Shown here piece after piece: positions 1 through 7,766 of a stretch of 48,024 nucleotides of DNA. The stretch's first letter is position 1; the number at the start of each line of letters is the position of its first letter. Where the stretch lies: the NCBI RefSeq assembly GCF_003205575.1, contig NZ_PYBW01000029.1:1-48024 (forward strand), in the 5' to 3' direction. The notes below the pieces were generated by a model. The model did not search any database. It saw only the letters and a list, made by a program, of their open reading frames with translations, and had not been told where the DNA came from. This DNA is from Streptomyces tateyamensis (GTDB taxonomy: Bacteria > Actinomycetota > Actinomycetes > Streptomycetales > Streptomycetaceae). A program made the position numbers and the translations under genes.

Positions 1-1
1 G

Positions 2-445
2 GCGCACGAGGTGCTGGGCTTCCGGGTGCTGCTGTCACCGGTGCACGGGCAGTGGCTGGCGGAGCTGGGGCAGGTGTACGAGCTGTGCTGGGCCACCACC
101 TGGGAGCAGGACGCGAACACCCACCTGGCCCCGCTGCTGGGCCTGCCGCCGCTGCCGGTGGTGCGGTTCGCCGGGTACCGGCCGCAGCCGGAGGACCCGA
201 GGGTCCGGCTGATGGAGCTGCTCTCGGGCGCGAAGTGGGCCCCGCTGCTGCGGTACGCGGGCGGTCGGCCGTTCGCCTGGGTGGATGACGTGATGCCGTT
301 CCGGCTGGTGCGCAACTCGCTGCTGCGGCGGGACCGGCTGCTGTTGCCGATCGACCCGGAAGCCGGTCTGGAACGCCACCACGTGGACCGGCTGCTGGTC
401 CGCCCGCCGCGCGCCCGGTGGGGGCGGGTCGGGGCCGGCCGCTGA
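2..445 (+). CDS. HAD-like hypothetical protein, 5' end outside window
   Basis: The frame is open to the left edge, so the N-terminus is missing; an internal GTG at 11 is unlikely to be the true start. The visible 147 residues include a WATTWEQDAN stretch followed by GLPPLPVV. I recall this arrangement from small actinobacterial HAD-like hypothetical proteins, whose N-terminal YLDVDGPLNP-type nucleophile motif would lie upstream of the window. The substrate is unknown. The gene converges on the cold-shock gene and the two share a strong hairpin at 478-519. Family assignment rests on recalled resemblance only. Confidence 0.6.
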   Translation, partial: AHEVLGFRVLLSPVHGQWLAELGQVYELCWATTWEQDANTHLAPLLGLPPLPVVRFAGYRPQPEDPRVRLMELLSGAKWAPLLRYAGGRPFAWVDDVMPFRLVRNSLLRRDRLLLPIDPEAGLERHHVDRLLVRPPRARWGRVGAGR

Positions 446-477
446 AGCCGGCGGGCCTTGCCCCCCTTCGGGCACAC

Positions 478-519
478 AGAGAGGCCCGTACCGGCATGTA
501 ACGCGGTACGGGCCTCTCT
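478..519. terminator. Perfect 16-bp stem hairpin between convergent genes
   Basis: AGAGAGGCCCGTACCG at 478-493 pairs perfectly with its reverse complement at 504-519 around a 10-nt loop. It lies between the stop at 445 and the convergent cold-shock stop at 550. There is no clear T-tract on either strand, which is common for Streptomyces terminators, so it probably serves both genes. Confidence 0.8.
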
Positions 520-549
520 CAGTCCTCGGCGGGCGCCGGGGCAGAAGAA

Positions 550-753
550 CTACAGCGGGCGAATGTTCTCAGCCTGCGGGCCCTTCTGGCCCTGGGTGAC
601 ATCGAACTCGACCTTCTGGCCCTCGAGCAGCTCGCGGAAGCCGTTGGCGACGATGTTCGAGTAGTGGGCGAAGACGTCCGGGCCGCCACCCTCCTGCTCG
701 ATGAAGCCGAAGCCCTTCTCCGAGTTGAACCACTTCACAGTGCCATTAGCCAT
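550..753 (-). CDS. Cold-shock protein, CspA family
   Basis: This is a 67-residue single cold-shock domain, a nucleic-acid chaperone that binds single-stranded RNA and DNA in the cytoplasm. It starts [18 protein letters not shown] (RNP1-like KGFGFI) followed by the RNP2-like DVFAHYS, and ends QAENIRP, the usual length and ending for the family. The ATG at 753 was chosen because GAAGGAG sits just upstream and the domain begins there; the longer reading frame upstream has no domain content. The leader contains a terminator-like hairpin (849-875). The terminator at 478-519 lies downstream. Many Streptomyces carry several paralogues, so no symbol is given. Confidence 0.95.
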   Translation of the reverse strand: MANGTVKWFNSEKGFGFIEQEGGGPDVFAHYSNIVANGFRELLEGQKVEFDVTQGQKGPQAENIRPL

Positions 754-848
754 AAAAAACTCCTTCAAAGGGCTGTCCGAAGCACGCACAGCGCGGGCAT
801 CAGTCGCCGCATGGAGTGCCCACCCGGAGAGGACCCGGGAAACAAAAA

Positions 849-875
849 TGCGCCTGCAGTTCATTCGCAGGCGCA
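849..875 (-). promoter_or_regulatory. Terminator-like hairpin in the csp 5' leader
   Basis: On the minus strand TGCGCCTGC, a 9-nt loop and GCAGGCGCA form a perfect 9-bp stem followed at once by TTTTTGTTT. This is the layout of an intrinsic terminator. It lies about 95 nt upstream of the csp start, and no minus-strand gene is seen between it and 1384 for it to terminate. A leader attenuator or thermosensitive structure is therefore likely; that role is inferred. Confidence 0.6.
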
Positions 876-907
876 CACAAAGTTCAATGGGAACTACACA
901 ACTGCAA

Positions 908-1017
908 CGAAGTTGACTGTAGCAGGCCGCGGCCCGCAGTGGGGGGATCCGGGCCGGTAGATTTCGCGCGGCCCGGCGCGGGAGTGTCCGCCCGATCCGG
1001 GTGGGTTGTCAACTTCG
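908..1017. promoter_or_regulatory. Inverted CGAAGTTGAC elements and candidate csp promoter
   Basis: CGAAGTTGAC at 908-917 recurs as its exact reverse complement at 1008-1017. The right copy includes TTGACA on the minus strand (1007-1012). A poor -10 candidate, GACACT, lies about 18 nt downstream, giving a csp leader of roughly 220 nt. A further GAAGTTG is at 1030-1036. The rest of the 754-1125 intergenic region shows no gene. Confidence 0.4.
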
Positions 1018-1125
1018 CAGCCCGGCAGGGAAGTTGGCTGAGCGGTCGGCGCCGGCCGAAGTCGACCGATTTCCGCCGCGCCCAGGAGGTGCCCAAGGCG
1101 GGGCTCGCGGCGCATACTGGCAGTA

Positions 1126-1353
1126 ATGTCGAAATCAGCAGCAGGTCCCCGTCCCCTGCCCACCAGCCCCTTCAAGCCTCGTCGGGAGGCCCCGCCCAAG
1201 CACTTCGCCGTGGGTGACCGGGTCACCCACGACGGTTACGGCCTCGGCCGGGTCATCAGTGTCGAAGGCGACGGCAACACCGCTGTCCTCGTCGACTTCG
1301 GATCACGACAGGAGCGCATCAGTCACCCGTACACCGCGATGTTCAAGCTCTGA
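1126..1353 (+). CDS. Small Tudor/KOW-like conserved protein
   Basis: A 75-residue protein with a basic, proline-rich N-terminus (about residues 1-25) and a compact beta domain: FAVGDRVTHDGYGLGRVISV, then VLVDFGS and HPYTAMFKL. The GDRVxHxxYGxGxV pattern resembles the Tudor-like C-terminal domain of UvrD/PcrA helicases and CarD-type RNA-polymerase-binding modules, so a nucleic-acid or polymerase contact is plausible but unproven. The ATG follows CATACT by 7 nt with no ribosome-binding site, which suggests a leaderless transcript. It converges on the PaaX-like gene with only 30 bp between. Confidence 0.75.
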   Translation: MSKSAAGPRPLPTSPFKPRREAPPKHFAVGDRVTHDGYGLGRVISVEGDGNTAVLVDFGSRQERISHPYTAMFKL

Positions 1354-1383
1354 CCCGCGGCGCCCGACGCCCGCCGACACCGT

Positions 1384-2265
1384 TCAGCTGGCATCGGGCG
1401 CCGAACGCTGCCCGGGGGCCCCACCGGGCCAGTGGCGGGCGGCGTGGCTCAGGGCGGGGTCGGCCAGGGCCGCGGCGAGGCGTTCGAACAGGTGGACGGC
1501 GGCCGGGCCGCTCCAGTCCTCGGTCAGCACCTCCATGGGGAGGCCGGGGTCGCGGAACGGCAGTTTGCGCCAGTGGTCGATCACTGAGAGGTACTGGACG
1601 AACGCGTGCTGTCCGTCGGGCGTGGGGCCGGCTGCGAAGCCGTCCAGTACGGCCTGGTGGTCCGCGATGAAGTCCCGGTAGCGCCGGTCGATCTCGGCGA
1701 GGTCCCAGCCGTTGCGGACCATCGCGGTGAGCTGCTGCCCGCCGCGGTAGTCGCCGACGAAGACGGCGCACTGCTCGGTGAGGTCGAGTTCGGCGATGGC
1801 GCGCCGAGCGGCCGGGAGCATCCGGGCCGGGGCGATCCACACGGCCGAGCCGGTGTTGCCGAAGCCCAGTGCGGCCAGGTGCGCGGTCAGCCGGTGGCGC
1901 ACCGCGCGGGCGGACTCCGGTATCGAGAAGTTGACCAGGCACCAGCCGTCGCCGAGGTCGGCGGGCTGCCGGGCGTGCCAGATCACCTCGTCACCGGCCG
2001 CGAGCGCCTCCAGGGCGGCCGGGGTCAGCGCGTAGCCGCGCTGGCCGGAGCGGGTCTGCGAGTCCAGCCAGCCGCGCTTCTTGAGCCGGAAGACCGCGGT
2101 GCGCACGCCGGCCGCGTCCAGGCCCGCCTGGGCCAGCAGCTCGACCGTGCCGGCGATCGGCATCCAGTCGCCCATCGGGCGCACGACGGCGCCCAGGAAG
2201 CTCACCAGCAGGGTGCGGGACCGGCGGGCCGCCGCCGGGGGCCGGGCGCTGTTCGTCTCGCTCAT
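1384..2265 (-). CDS. PaaX-family transcriptional regulator
   Basis: A 293-residue protein with the PaaX layout: an N-terminal winged helix (about residues 18-90, including GLDAAGVRTAVFRLKKRGWL), a central domain with WCLVNFSIPES, and a C-terminal domain with RYRDFIADH and HAFVQYLSVIDHWRKLPFRDP. PaaX proteins repress aromatic-acid genes and release DNA when they bind aryl-CoA thioesters such as phenylacetyl-CoA. It lies 47 bp downstream of the aryl-CoA hydroxylase gene and in the same direction, so it is probably the last gene of that operon and controls it by sensing a CoA ester. The likely operator is in 8583-8697. ATG start at 2265; ligand inferred. Confidence 0.88.
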   Translation of the reverse strand: MSETNSARPPAAARRSRTLLVSFLGAVVRPMGDWMPIAGTVELLAQAGLDAAGVRTAVFRLKKRGWLDSQTRSGQRGYALTPAALEALAAGDEVIWHARQPADLGDGWCLVNFSIPESARAVRHRLTAHLAALGFGNTGSAVWIAPARMLPAARRAIAELDLTEQCAVFVGDYRGGQQLTAMVRNGWDLAEIDRRYRDFIADHQAVLDGFAAGPTPDGQHAFVQYLSVIDHWRKLPFRDPGLPMEVLTEDWSGPAAVHLFERLAAALADPALSHAARHWPGGAPGQRSAPDAS

Positions 2266-2312
2266 CCCGTTCAGTATCGCCGACCCGGCCGTTCATGATC
2301 TCATCGGCCCGG

Positions 2313-4688
2313 TCACCCCGAGCCCTCGTCAGATCCGGGCTGCCAGCGCAGGTGCACCCGGTCGGCGGTGCCCGCGCGCAGCAGGTCCAGCCGCGGCGGG
2401 ATCCGGTCGGTGCGCGAGGTCGGCGGTCGGCGCCGGCCGGCCTCCCAGGGGAGCGGCCAGCGGGCCCCCGCGCCGCGGTACTCCTGTTCGGCGGCCGCCT
2501 GCAGGGTCCACTGCGGGTTGTAGAGGTGGGTGCGGCCCAGCGCGCAGAGGTCGGCCCGGCCGGCCAGCAGGATCGAGTTGACGTCGTCGTAGGAGGAGAT
2601 GGCGCCGACCGCGATCACCTTGACGCCGGCGGGCGCGGCCACCTCGTGGCGGATCCGGTCGGCGAACGGGGTCTGGTACGAGCGTCCGTAGGCCGGCTTC
2701 TCGTCCTTGGTGACCTGCCCCGAGGAGACGTCGATCGCGGCCGCGCCGTGCTCGACGAAGGCGCGGGCGATCGCCACGGCCTCGTCCTCGGTGGTGCCGT
2801 CCGGCACCCAGTCGCTGGCCGAGATGCGGACGGTGACCGGGATCGCGGCCGGCACGGTGGCGCGCACGGCGTCGAAGACCTCCAGCGGGAACCGCAGGCG
2901 GGCGGCCAGCGAGCCGCCGTACTCGTCGGTGCGGTGGTTGGCCACCGGGGAGAGGAAGGAGGAGAGCAGGTAGCCGTGGGCGGCGTGCACCTCGATCAGG
3001 TCGAAGCCGGCCCGGACCCCGCGCTCGGCGGCGGCGGTGAAGTCGGCGACCACCTGGTCCAGGTCCGCGCGGGTGGCCTCGCGCGGGAGGTGGCAGCCGG
3101 CGCCGTAGGGGATCGGGGACGGGCCGATCACCTCCCAGTTGCCCTCCGCCAGCGGCTGGTCGATGCCCTCCCACATCAGCCTGGTCGATCCCTTGCGGCC
3201 GGAGTGGCCCAGCTGCAGGCCGATCCGGGCGCCGCTGCGCTGGTGCACGAACTCGGTGACCCGGCGCCAGGCGGCGCCCTGCTCCTCGGTCCACAGCCCC
3301 GCGCAGCCCGGGGTGATCCGGCCCTCGGGCGAGACGCAGACCATCTCGGTCATCACCAGGCCCGCGCCGCCGAGCGCCTTGGCGCCGAGGTGCACCAGGT
3401 GGAAGTCCCCGGGGACCCCGTCCACCGCGGAGTACATGTCCATGGGGGAGACCACGACGCGGTTGGGCAGTTCGAGCGGACCGATCCGCACCGGCTGGAA
3501 CATCGCCGGGGCGACCTCGGCGGCCTGCTCCTGGCGGGCGAACTCACGTTCCATCAGGTCGGCGAACCCGGCGTCGCGCTCGCGCAGGTTCTCGAAGGTG
3601 ATCCGCCGGGACCGGGTCAGCAGGTTGAACGCGAACTGGGCCGGGGCCTGGCCCGCGTACCGGCCGATGTTCTCGAACCACTCCAGCGAGGCCTGCGCGG
3701 CCCGCTGGGTCGACTCGACCACCGGCCGGCGCTCGACCTGGTAGGCCGTCAGCGCCTGGTTCACCGTAGGGTGCTCGTGCAGGCAGGCGGCCAGCGCGAG
3801 GGCGTCCTCCATGGCCAGCTTGGTGCCCGAGCCGATCGAGAAGTGGGCGGTGTGGGCGGCGTCGCCGAGCAGCACCACGTTGCCGTCGTGCCACCGCTCG
3901 TTGCGCACGGTGGTGAAGGCCAGCCACTGCGAGTTGTTGGTCAGGACCCGGTGGCCGCGCAGCTCGTCGGCGAACAGCTCGCGGATCCGGTCGGCGGCGT
4001 ACTCGTCCGAGACGCCCGGGGGGAGGTCCTGGTCCTCGGTGCGGTCGAAGCCGGCCCGGCGCCAGACCTCCTCGTGCATCTCGACGATGAAGGTCGAACC
4101 GGCCGCGGAGTAGGGGTAGCCGTGGATCTGCATGGTGCCCCACGGCGTCTGCTTGACGAAGAACTGGAACGCCTCGAAGACCAGGTCGGTGCCGAGCCAG
4201 ATGTACCGGTTGCGCCGCCGGTCCAGCGAGGGGGCGAAGACGTCGGCGTACTTGGTGCGGATCGCGGAGCCCACGCCGTCGGCGGCCACCACCAGGTCGT
4301 GGCCGGCCCGCAGCTCGTCCGCGTCGGGCGCCGGGGTGCGGTAGTGGACGGTGACACCCAGCTCGGCGGCCCGCCGTTGCAGGATCCCGAGCAGCTCCTT
4401 GCGGCCCATCGCGGCGAAGCCCTGCCCGCCTACGGTGAACCGGTGGCCGTCGAAGTCGATGTCGATGTCGCTCCAGCGGGCGAAGCGGCGCTCCATCGCC
4501 GCGTGCACGACCTGGTCGGCGTTGTCGATGCCGCTCAGGGTCTCCTCGGAGAAGACGACGCCGAAGCCGAAGGTGTCGTTTGGCGCGTTGCGCTCCCAGA
4601 CGGTGACCTGGTGCGCCGGGTCCAGCTGCTTCAGCAGGGCGGCCAGGTACAGGCCCCCCGGGCCGCCGCCGGCGATGGCGATCCTCAT
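2313..4688 (-). CDS. Fused aryl-CoA flavin monooxygenase / old-yellow-enzyme reductase
   Basis: A 791-residue two-domain protein. The N-terminal half (about 1-380) is a group A flavoprotein monooxygenase with the dinucleotide motif GGGPGG near residue 7 and the FAD-ribityl motif VVLLGDAAHTAHFSIGSG. The C-terminal half (about 395-790) is an old-yellow-enzyme barrel: FQPVRIGPLELPNRVVVSPM, then HAAHGYLLSSFLSP. This fusion is known from salicylyl-CoA 5-hydroxylase (SdgC type) and 2-aminobenzoyl-CoA monooxygenase/reductase. It should therefore hydroxylate, and perhaps partly reduce, an ortho-hydroxy- or ortho-amino-benzoyl-CoA. The start at 4688 overlaps the ligase stop by ATGA. Which of the two substrates applies cannot be decided from sequence alone. 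Confidence 0.9.
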   Translation of the reverse strand: MRIAIAGGGPGGLYLAALLKQLDPAHQVTVWERNAPNDTFGFGVVFSEETLSGIDNADQVVHAAMERRFARWSDIDIDFDGHRFTVGGQGFAAMGRKELLGILQRRAAELGVTVHYRTPAPDADELRAGHDLVVAADGVGSAIRTKYADVFAPSLDRRRNRYIWLGTDLVFEAFQFFVKQTPWGTMQIHGYPYSAAGSTFIVEMHEEVWRRAGFDRTEDQDLPPGVSDEYAADRIRELFADELRGHRVLTNNSQWLAFTTVRNERWHDGNVVLLGDAAHTAHFSIGSGTKLAMEDALALAACLHEHPTVNQALTAYQVERRPVVESTQRAAQASLEWFENIGRYAGQAPAQFAFNLLTRSRRITFENLRERDAGFADLMEREFARQEQAAEVAPAMFQPVRIGPLELPNRVVVSPMDMYSAVDGVPGDFHLVHLGAKALGGAGLVMTEMVCVSPEGRITPGCAGLWTEEQGAAWRRVTEFVHQRSGARIGLQLGHSGRKGSTRLMWEGIDQPLAEGNWEVIGPSPIPYGAGCHLPREATRADLDQVVADFTAAAERGVRAGFDLIEVHAAHGYLLSSFLSPVANHRTDEYGGSLAARLRFPLEVFDAVRATVPAAIPVTVRISASDWVPDGTTEDEAVAIARAFVEHGAAAIDVSSGQVTKDEKPAYGRSYQTPFADRIRHEVAAPAGVKVIAVGAISSYDDVNSILLAGRADLCALGRTHLYNPQWTLQAAAEQEYRGAGARWPLPWEAGRRRPPTSRTDRIPPRLDLLRAGTADRVHLRWQPGSDEGSG

Positions 4689-6337
4689 GCCTGGTCCTCC
4701 TCGGCCGGCCGGCCGGCCACCAGCCGGCGCAGCCTGAAGTGCTGGAGCTTGCCGCTGGCGTTGCGCGGCAGCGCGTCGGTGAAGCGCACCTGGCGCGGGT
4801 ACTTGTAGGGGGCGATCGACTGCTTGACGTGGTCCTGGAGTTCGGCGGCCTTGGCCGCGTCGCCCACCAGGCCCTCGCGCAGCACCACGAAGGCGCAGAC
4901 CACCGAGCCGCGTTCGGGGTCGGGGGCGGCGACCACCGCCGTCTCCAGCACGTCCGGATGGGTGGCCAGCGCGGCCTCGACCTCGGGGCCGGCGATGTTG
5001 TAGCCGGAGGAGACGATCATGCCGTCCTCGCGTGCCTGGTACCAGAAGTAGCCGTCCTCGTCGCGCACGAAGGTGTCGCCGGTGACGTTCCAACCGTTCA
5101 CCACGTAGGCCGCCTGCCGCTCGTCGTCCAGGTAGCGGCAGCCGACCGGGCCGATCACGCCGAGGCGGCCGGCGACGCCGGGTGCGGCCTCGGTGCCGTC
5201 CGGGCCCAGCACGGTGGCGCGGTAGCCGGGGACCGGCCGCCCCGTCGCGCCCGGGCGGATGTCCGTGCCGGTGGCCGAGATGAAGATGTGCAGCAGCTCG
5301 GTGGCGCCGATCCCGTCGATGACCTCCAGGCCGAGCTCCGCGCGCAGCCGCTCCCACAGTGCGCGGGGCAGGTGCTCGCCCGCGCTGACCGCCCGGCGCA
5401 GGCCCGAGAGCTGCTGCACCGCCCCGGACTTGACGATCTGCTGGTAGGCGGTGGGTGCGGTGGCCAGCACCGTCACTCCGTGGTCGGCGACCAGCCGGGC
5501 CAGTTGCACCGGGGTGGCGGTCTCGGTGAGGAAGGCGCAGGCGCCGGCCCGCAGGGTGAAGACGACCAGCATGCCGAGGCCGAAGGTGAAGGCGAACGGC
5601 GCGGTGCAGGCGACCAGGTCGTCGGGGAGCAGCCGCAGCGTGCTCCGGCCGAAGGTGTTGTCGATCGACAGCAGGTCGCGGTGGAAGTGCACGGTGATCT
5701 TCGGGATGCCGGTGGTGCCCGAGGTCGGCCCGAACAGCGCGACGTCGGCCGCGGCGGTGTCCACGGCCGTGAACCGCCCGGACTTCGCCGCGGCCAGCCG
5801 GCTCAGGTCCCCGGCCGCGGCGCCGCCGTGCGCCAGCACGGACAACTCCGGTGCCACGGTGTCCCGCACGGCGAACACCTCGTCGAGGTAGCGGTGGTCG
5901 ACCAGGGCCGCGGCCGGCCTGGTCTTGGCCACGATCGGCGCCAGCTCGCGGGCCCGCAGCGCGGCCATGGTGCTGACCGCGATGCCGCCGGCCTTCAGCA
6001 CGCCCAGCCAGGCGGCCACGGCCCACGGGTTGTTGGGGGAGCGCAGCAGCACCCGGTTGCCGGGTTGCAGGCCGAGCTCCTCGGTGAGTACTTGGGCGAC
6101 CTGGTCGGCCCGCTGCCGCAGCTCCCCGTACGTCCAGACCTCGCCCTCCGGAGTGCGCAGCGCGGGCCGCTGCGCACCGAAGGCCGCCGCCGGACGGTCG
6201 ATCAGCTCGACGGCGGCGTTCAGGCGTTCGGGGTACTGGAGCAGCTCGGTGGTGAACTCCAGCACCGGCCACTGCCCGGGCGGGGGCAGGTGGTCGCGGG
6301 CAAAGGTGTCGGTGTGGCCCGAGGGCGGCAGGGTCAT
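4685..6337 (-). CDS. Aryl-CoA ligase (benzoate-CoA ligase family)
   Basis: A 550-residue ANL-superfamily adenylate-forming enzyme with the P-loop-like motif GPTSGTTGIPK (near residue 200), the YLDDERQAAYVVNGWNVTGD hinge region and the C-terminal catalytic-lysine region ending PRNASGKLQHF. Overall it resembles benzoate-/2-aminobenzoate-CoA ligases. It should convert an aromatic acid, ATP and CoA to the aryl-CoA substrate of the next gene. It is translationally coupled at both ends: its ATG overlaps the thioesterase stop (6334-6337) and its stop overlaps the hydroxylase start. A benzoate-type substrate with an ortho substituent is inferred from the downstream enzyme. Confidence 0.9.
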   Translation of the reverse strand: MTLPPSGHTDTFARDHLPPPGQWPVLEFTTELLQYPERLNAAVELIDRPAAAFGAQRPALRTPEGEVWTYGELRQRADQVAQVLTEELGLQPGNRVLLRSPNNPWAVAAWLGVLKAGGIAVSTMAALRARELAPIVAKTRPAAALVDHRYLDEVFAVRDTVAPELSVLAHGGAAAGDLSRLAAAKSGRFTAVDTAAADVALFGPTSGTTGIPKITVHFHRDLLSIDNTFGRSTLRLLPDDLVACTAPFAFTFGLGMLVVFTLRAGACAFLTETATPVQLARLVADHGVTVLATAPTAYQQIVKSGAVQQLSGLRRAVSAGEHLPRALWERLRAELGLEVIDGIGATELLHIFISATGTDIRPGATGRPVPGYRATVLGPDGTEAAPGVAGRLGVIGPVGCRYLDDERQAAYVVNGWNVTGDTFVRDEDGYFWYQAREDGMIVSSGYNIAGPEVEAALATHPDVLETAVVAAPDPERGSVVCAFVVLREGLVGDAAKAAELQDHVKQSIAPYKYPRQVRFTDALPRNASGKLQHFRLRRLVAGRPAEEDQA

Positions 6338-7251
6338 GGCCGGCCTGCCCCAGCCGACCGGATCATCCCTTCCTGCACGACCGTGGCCAGGTGGGTGCCG
6401 TCGGGGGCGAAGAAGCGGCCGGAGCCCAGGCCGCGCCCGGCCTCGGCGGCGCCGGCCTGCTGGGCGTAGAGCAGCCAGCCGTCCGCCACGCCCGGGCGCG
6501 GCGGGCGGTGGAACCACATCGCGTGGTCGAGGCTGGCGGTGACCAGGCCCTCCTGCGCCCAGTGCAGGCCGAGCACCCGCAGCACCGGCTCGAGGATCGT
6601 GTAGTCGCAGACGTAGGCCAGGGCCGCGGTGTCCCGCTGCGCGTCGGTGAGCCCCTCGACCGGGCGCAGCGCGTCGAACGGCTTGACCCAGAGCGCCTGG
6701 TGGGGAACCCGCGCGCCCTCGACACGGAGGTAGACCGGGCCCGGCACGTGCCGCAGGTCGAAGCTGCGCCCGGTGGACCAGTATGCCTTCGAGCCCGCGG
6801 TCATCGTCCCGCCGCTGCGGTCCGCGAGGTACTCGGCGGAGCTGGGCAGCTCCTCCGGCCCGGGCACCTCCGGTGGGTCGGCCCGGTAGCTGGCGCCGGG
6901 CTCGCCGGCCGCGAAGTTGGCCAGGCAGACGTAGAGCGCCCTGCCCTGCTGGTAGCCGCGCACCTGCCGGGTCGCGTAGCCGCGGCCGTCGCGCAGCAGT
7001 TCCACCTCGTAGTGCACCTCGGCGCCGATCTCGGCCGGGCGCATGAAGTAGGAGTGCATGGAGTGCAGCGCCTTGCCGTCCTCGACCGAGCGCATCGCGG
7101 CCGCGGCCGCCTGGGCGACCAGGTCGCCGCCGTAGGCCTTCGGCCACGGGCAGGGCTGGGTGACGGCGGTGAACGCGAGGTCGAACCGGTCGGCCGGCGC
7201 GGGGCGCAGGGTGACCGCGGCGGTGAAGGCCTCGGAGGTGGTGTCGGCCAT
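6334..7251 (-). CDS. TesB-like acyl-CoA thioesterase (double hotdog)
   Basis: A 305-residue acyl-CoA thioesterase II relative. The N-terminal hotdog carries WPKAYGGDLVAQAAAAA and HSMHSYFMRPAE. The C-terminal hotdog carries ASLDHAMWFHRPPRP (the expected catalytic Asp) and VVQEGMIR (the expected Gln). Such enzymes hydrolyse acyl-CoA to the free acid. Between an aryl-CoA ligase and a cupin it probably releases the hydroxylated aromatic acid from CoA before ring cleavage, or recycles CoA from dead-end esters. It is coupled to the cupin by a TGATG overlap at 7251. Confidence 0.88.
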   Translation of the reverse strand: MADTTSEAFTAAVTLRPAPADRFDLAFTAVTQPCPWPKAYGGDLVAQAAAAAMRSVEDGKALHSMHSYFMRPAEIGAEVHYEVELLRDGRGYATRQVRGYQQGRALYVCLANFAAGEPGASYRADPPEVPGPEELPSSAEYLADRSGGTMTAGSKAYWSTGRSFDLRHVPGPVYLRVEGARVPHQALWVKPFDALRPVEGLTDAQRDTAALAYVCDYTILEPVLRVLGLHWAQEGLVTASLDHAMWFHRPPRPGVADGWLLYAQQAGAAEAGRGLGSGRFFAPDGTHLATVVQEGMIRSAGAGRP

Positions 7252-7736
7252 CAGGGGCGCTCCAGCCAGTCGCGCAGCTCCGCGTCCGCGACCTCGGGCA
7301 GGTTGACCACGATGTTCTCCGGTGTACGGGTGGTCAGCCAGGTCAGCGGCCGGTCGCGGTCCAGGTTGCACTCGACGTGCGGCATGAAGGGCGGGACGAA
7401 GACCCAGTCGCCCTCCGCCAGGTCGACGTAGTCCGCGAACCCGTGGCCGAAGTAGATCCGGCCCCGCCCGGCCAGCACGTAGCCGCCGGTCTCGGCCTCG
7501 CCGTGGTGGTGCGGCACCGAGCGGTAGCCGCCCTCGTTGCGGACCTTGCCGAACCAGAGCCGGGTGGCCGGGGTGTGCTGGATGCTGACGCCCGAGATCC
7601 GGGTGGCGCCGGCGGACTGGCCGGTGTCCCCGGGCTCGGTGCCGGCCCGGGTCACCACCGGTACCACCAGGCCGCTCGCCGTGGTGCGGATCGGGTGGTC
7701 GCCGTCGAGGAGGTGGTCGCCGGGCGTTGGGTCCAT
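7251..7736 (-). CDS. Cupin-domain protein, candidate ring-cleavage dioxygenase
   Basis: A 161-residue single cupin. Motif 1 is PHHHGEAETGGYVLAGRGRI (metal ligands H-H-E, about residues 80-86) and motif 2 is GDWVFVPPFMPHVEC (final His). The intact metal-binding set is compatible with a non-haem Fe(II) dioxygenase, and 3-hydroxyanthranilate dioxygenases are small cupins of similar size. Many small cupins are not oxygenases, however. Its position between the FAH hydrolase and thioesterase genes is where a ring-cleaving enzyme would be expected. The ATG at 7736 has AAGGGAG upstream. Confidence 0.75.
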   Translation of the reverse strand: MDPTPGDHLLDGDHPIRTTASGLVVPVVTRAGTEPGDTGQSAGATRISGVSIQHTPATRLWFGKVRNEGGYRSVPHHHGEAETGGYVLAGRGRIYFGHGFADYVDLAEGDWVFVPPFMPHVECNLDRDRPLTWLTTRTPENIVVNLPEVADAELRDWLERP

Positions 7737-7766
7737 CGGAGCTCCCTTGGTGGAGGAGAGGGATCG

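Noticed and set aside
1010..1036. CAACTTC/GAAGTTG inverted repeat considered as a terminator
   Set aside because: The 7-bp stem has a 13-nt loop and no T-tract, and there is no gene end next to it.
2295..4808. Very long plus-strand open frame opposite the fused hydroxylase gene
   Set aside because: It is a GC-rich antisense frame rich in Gly, Arg, Val and Gln with no recognisable domain. The opposite strand carries an unmistakable two-domain enzyme.
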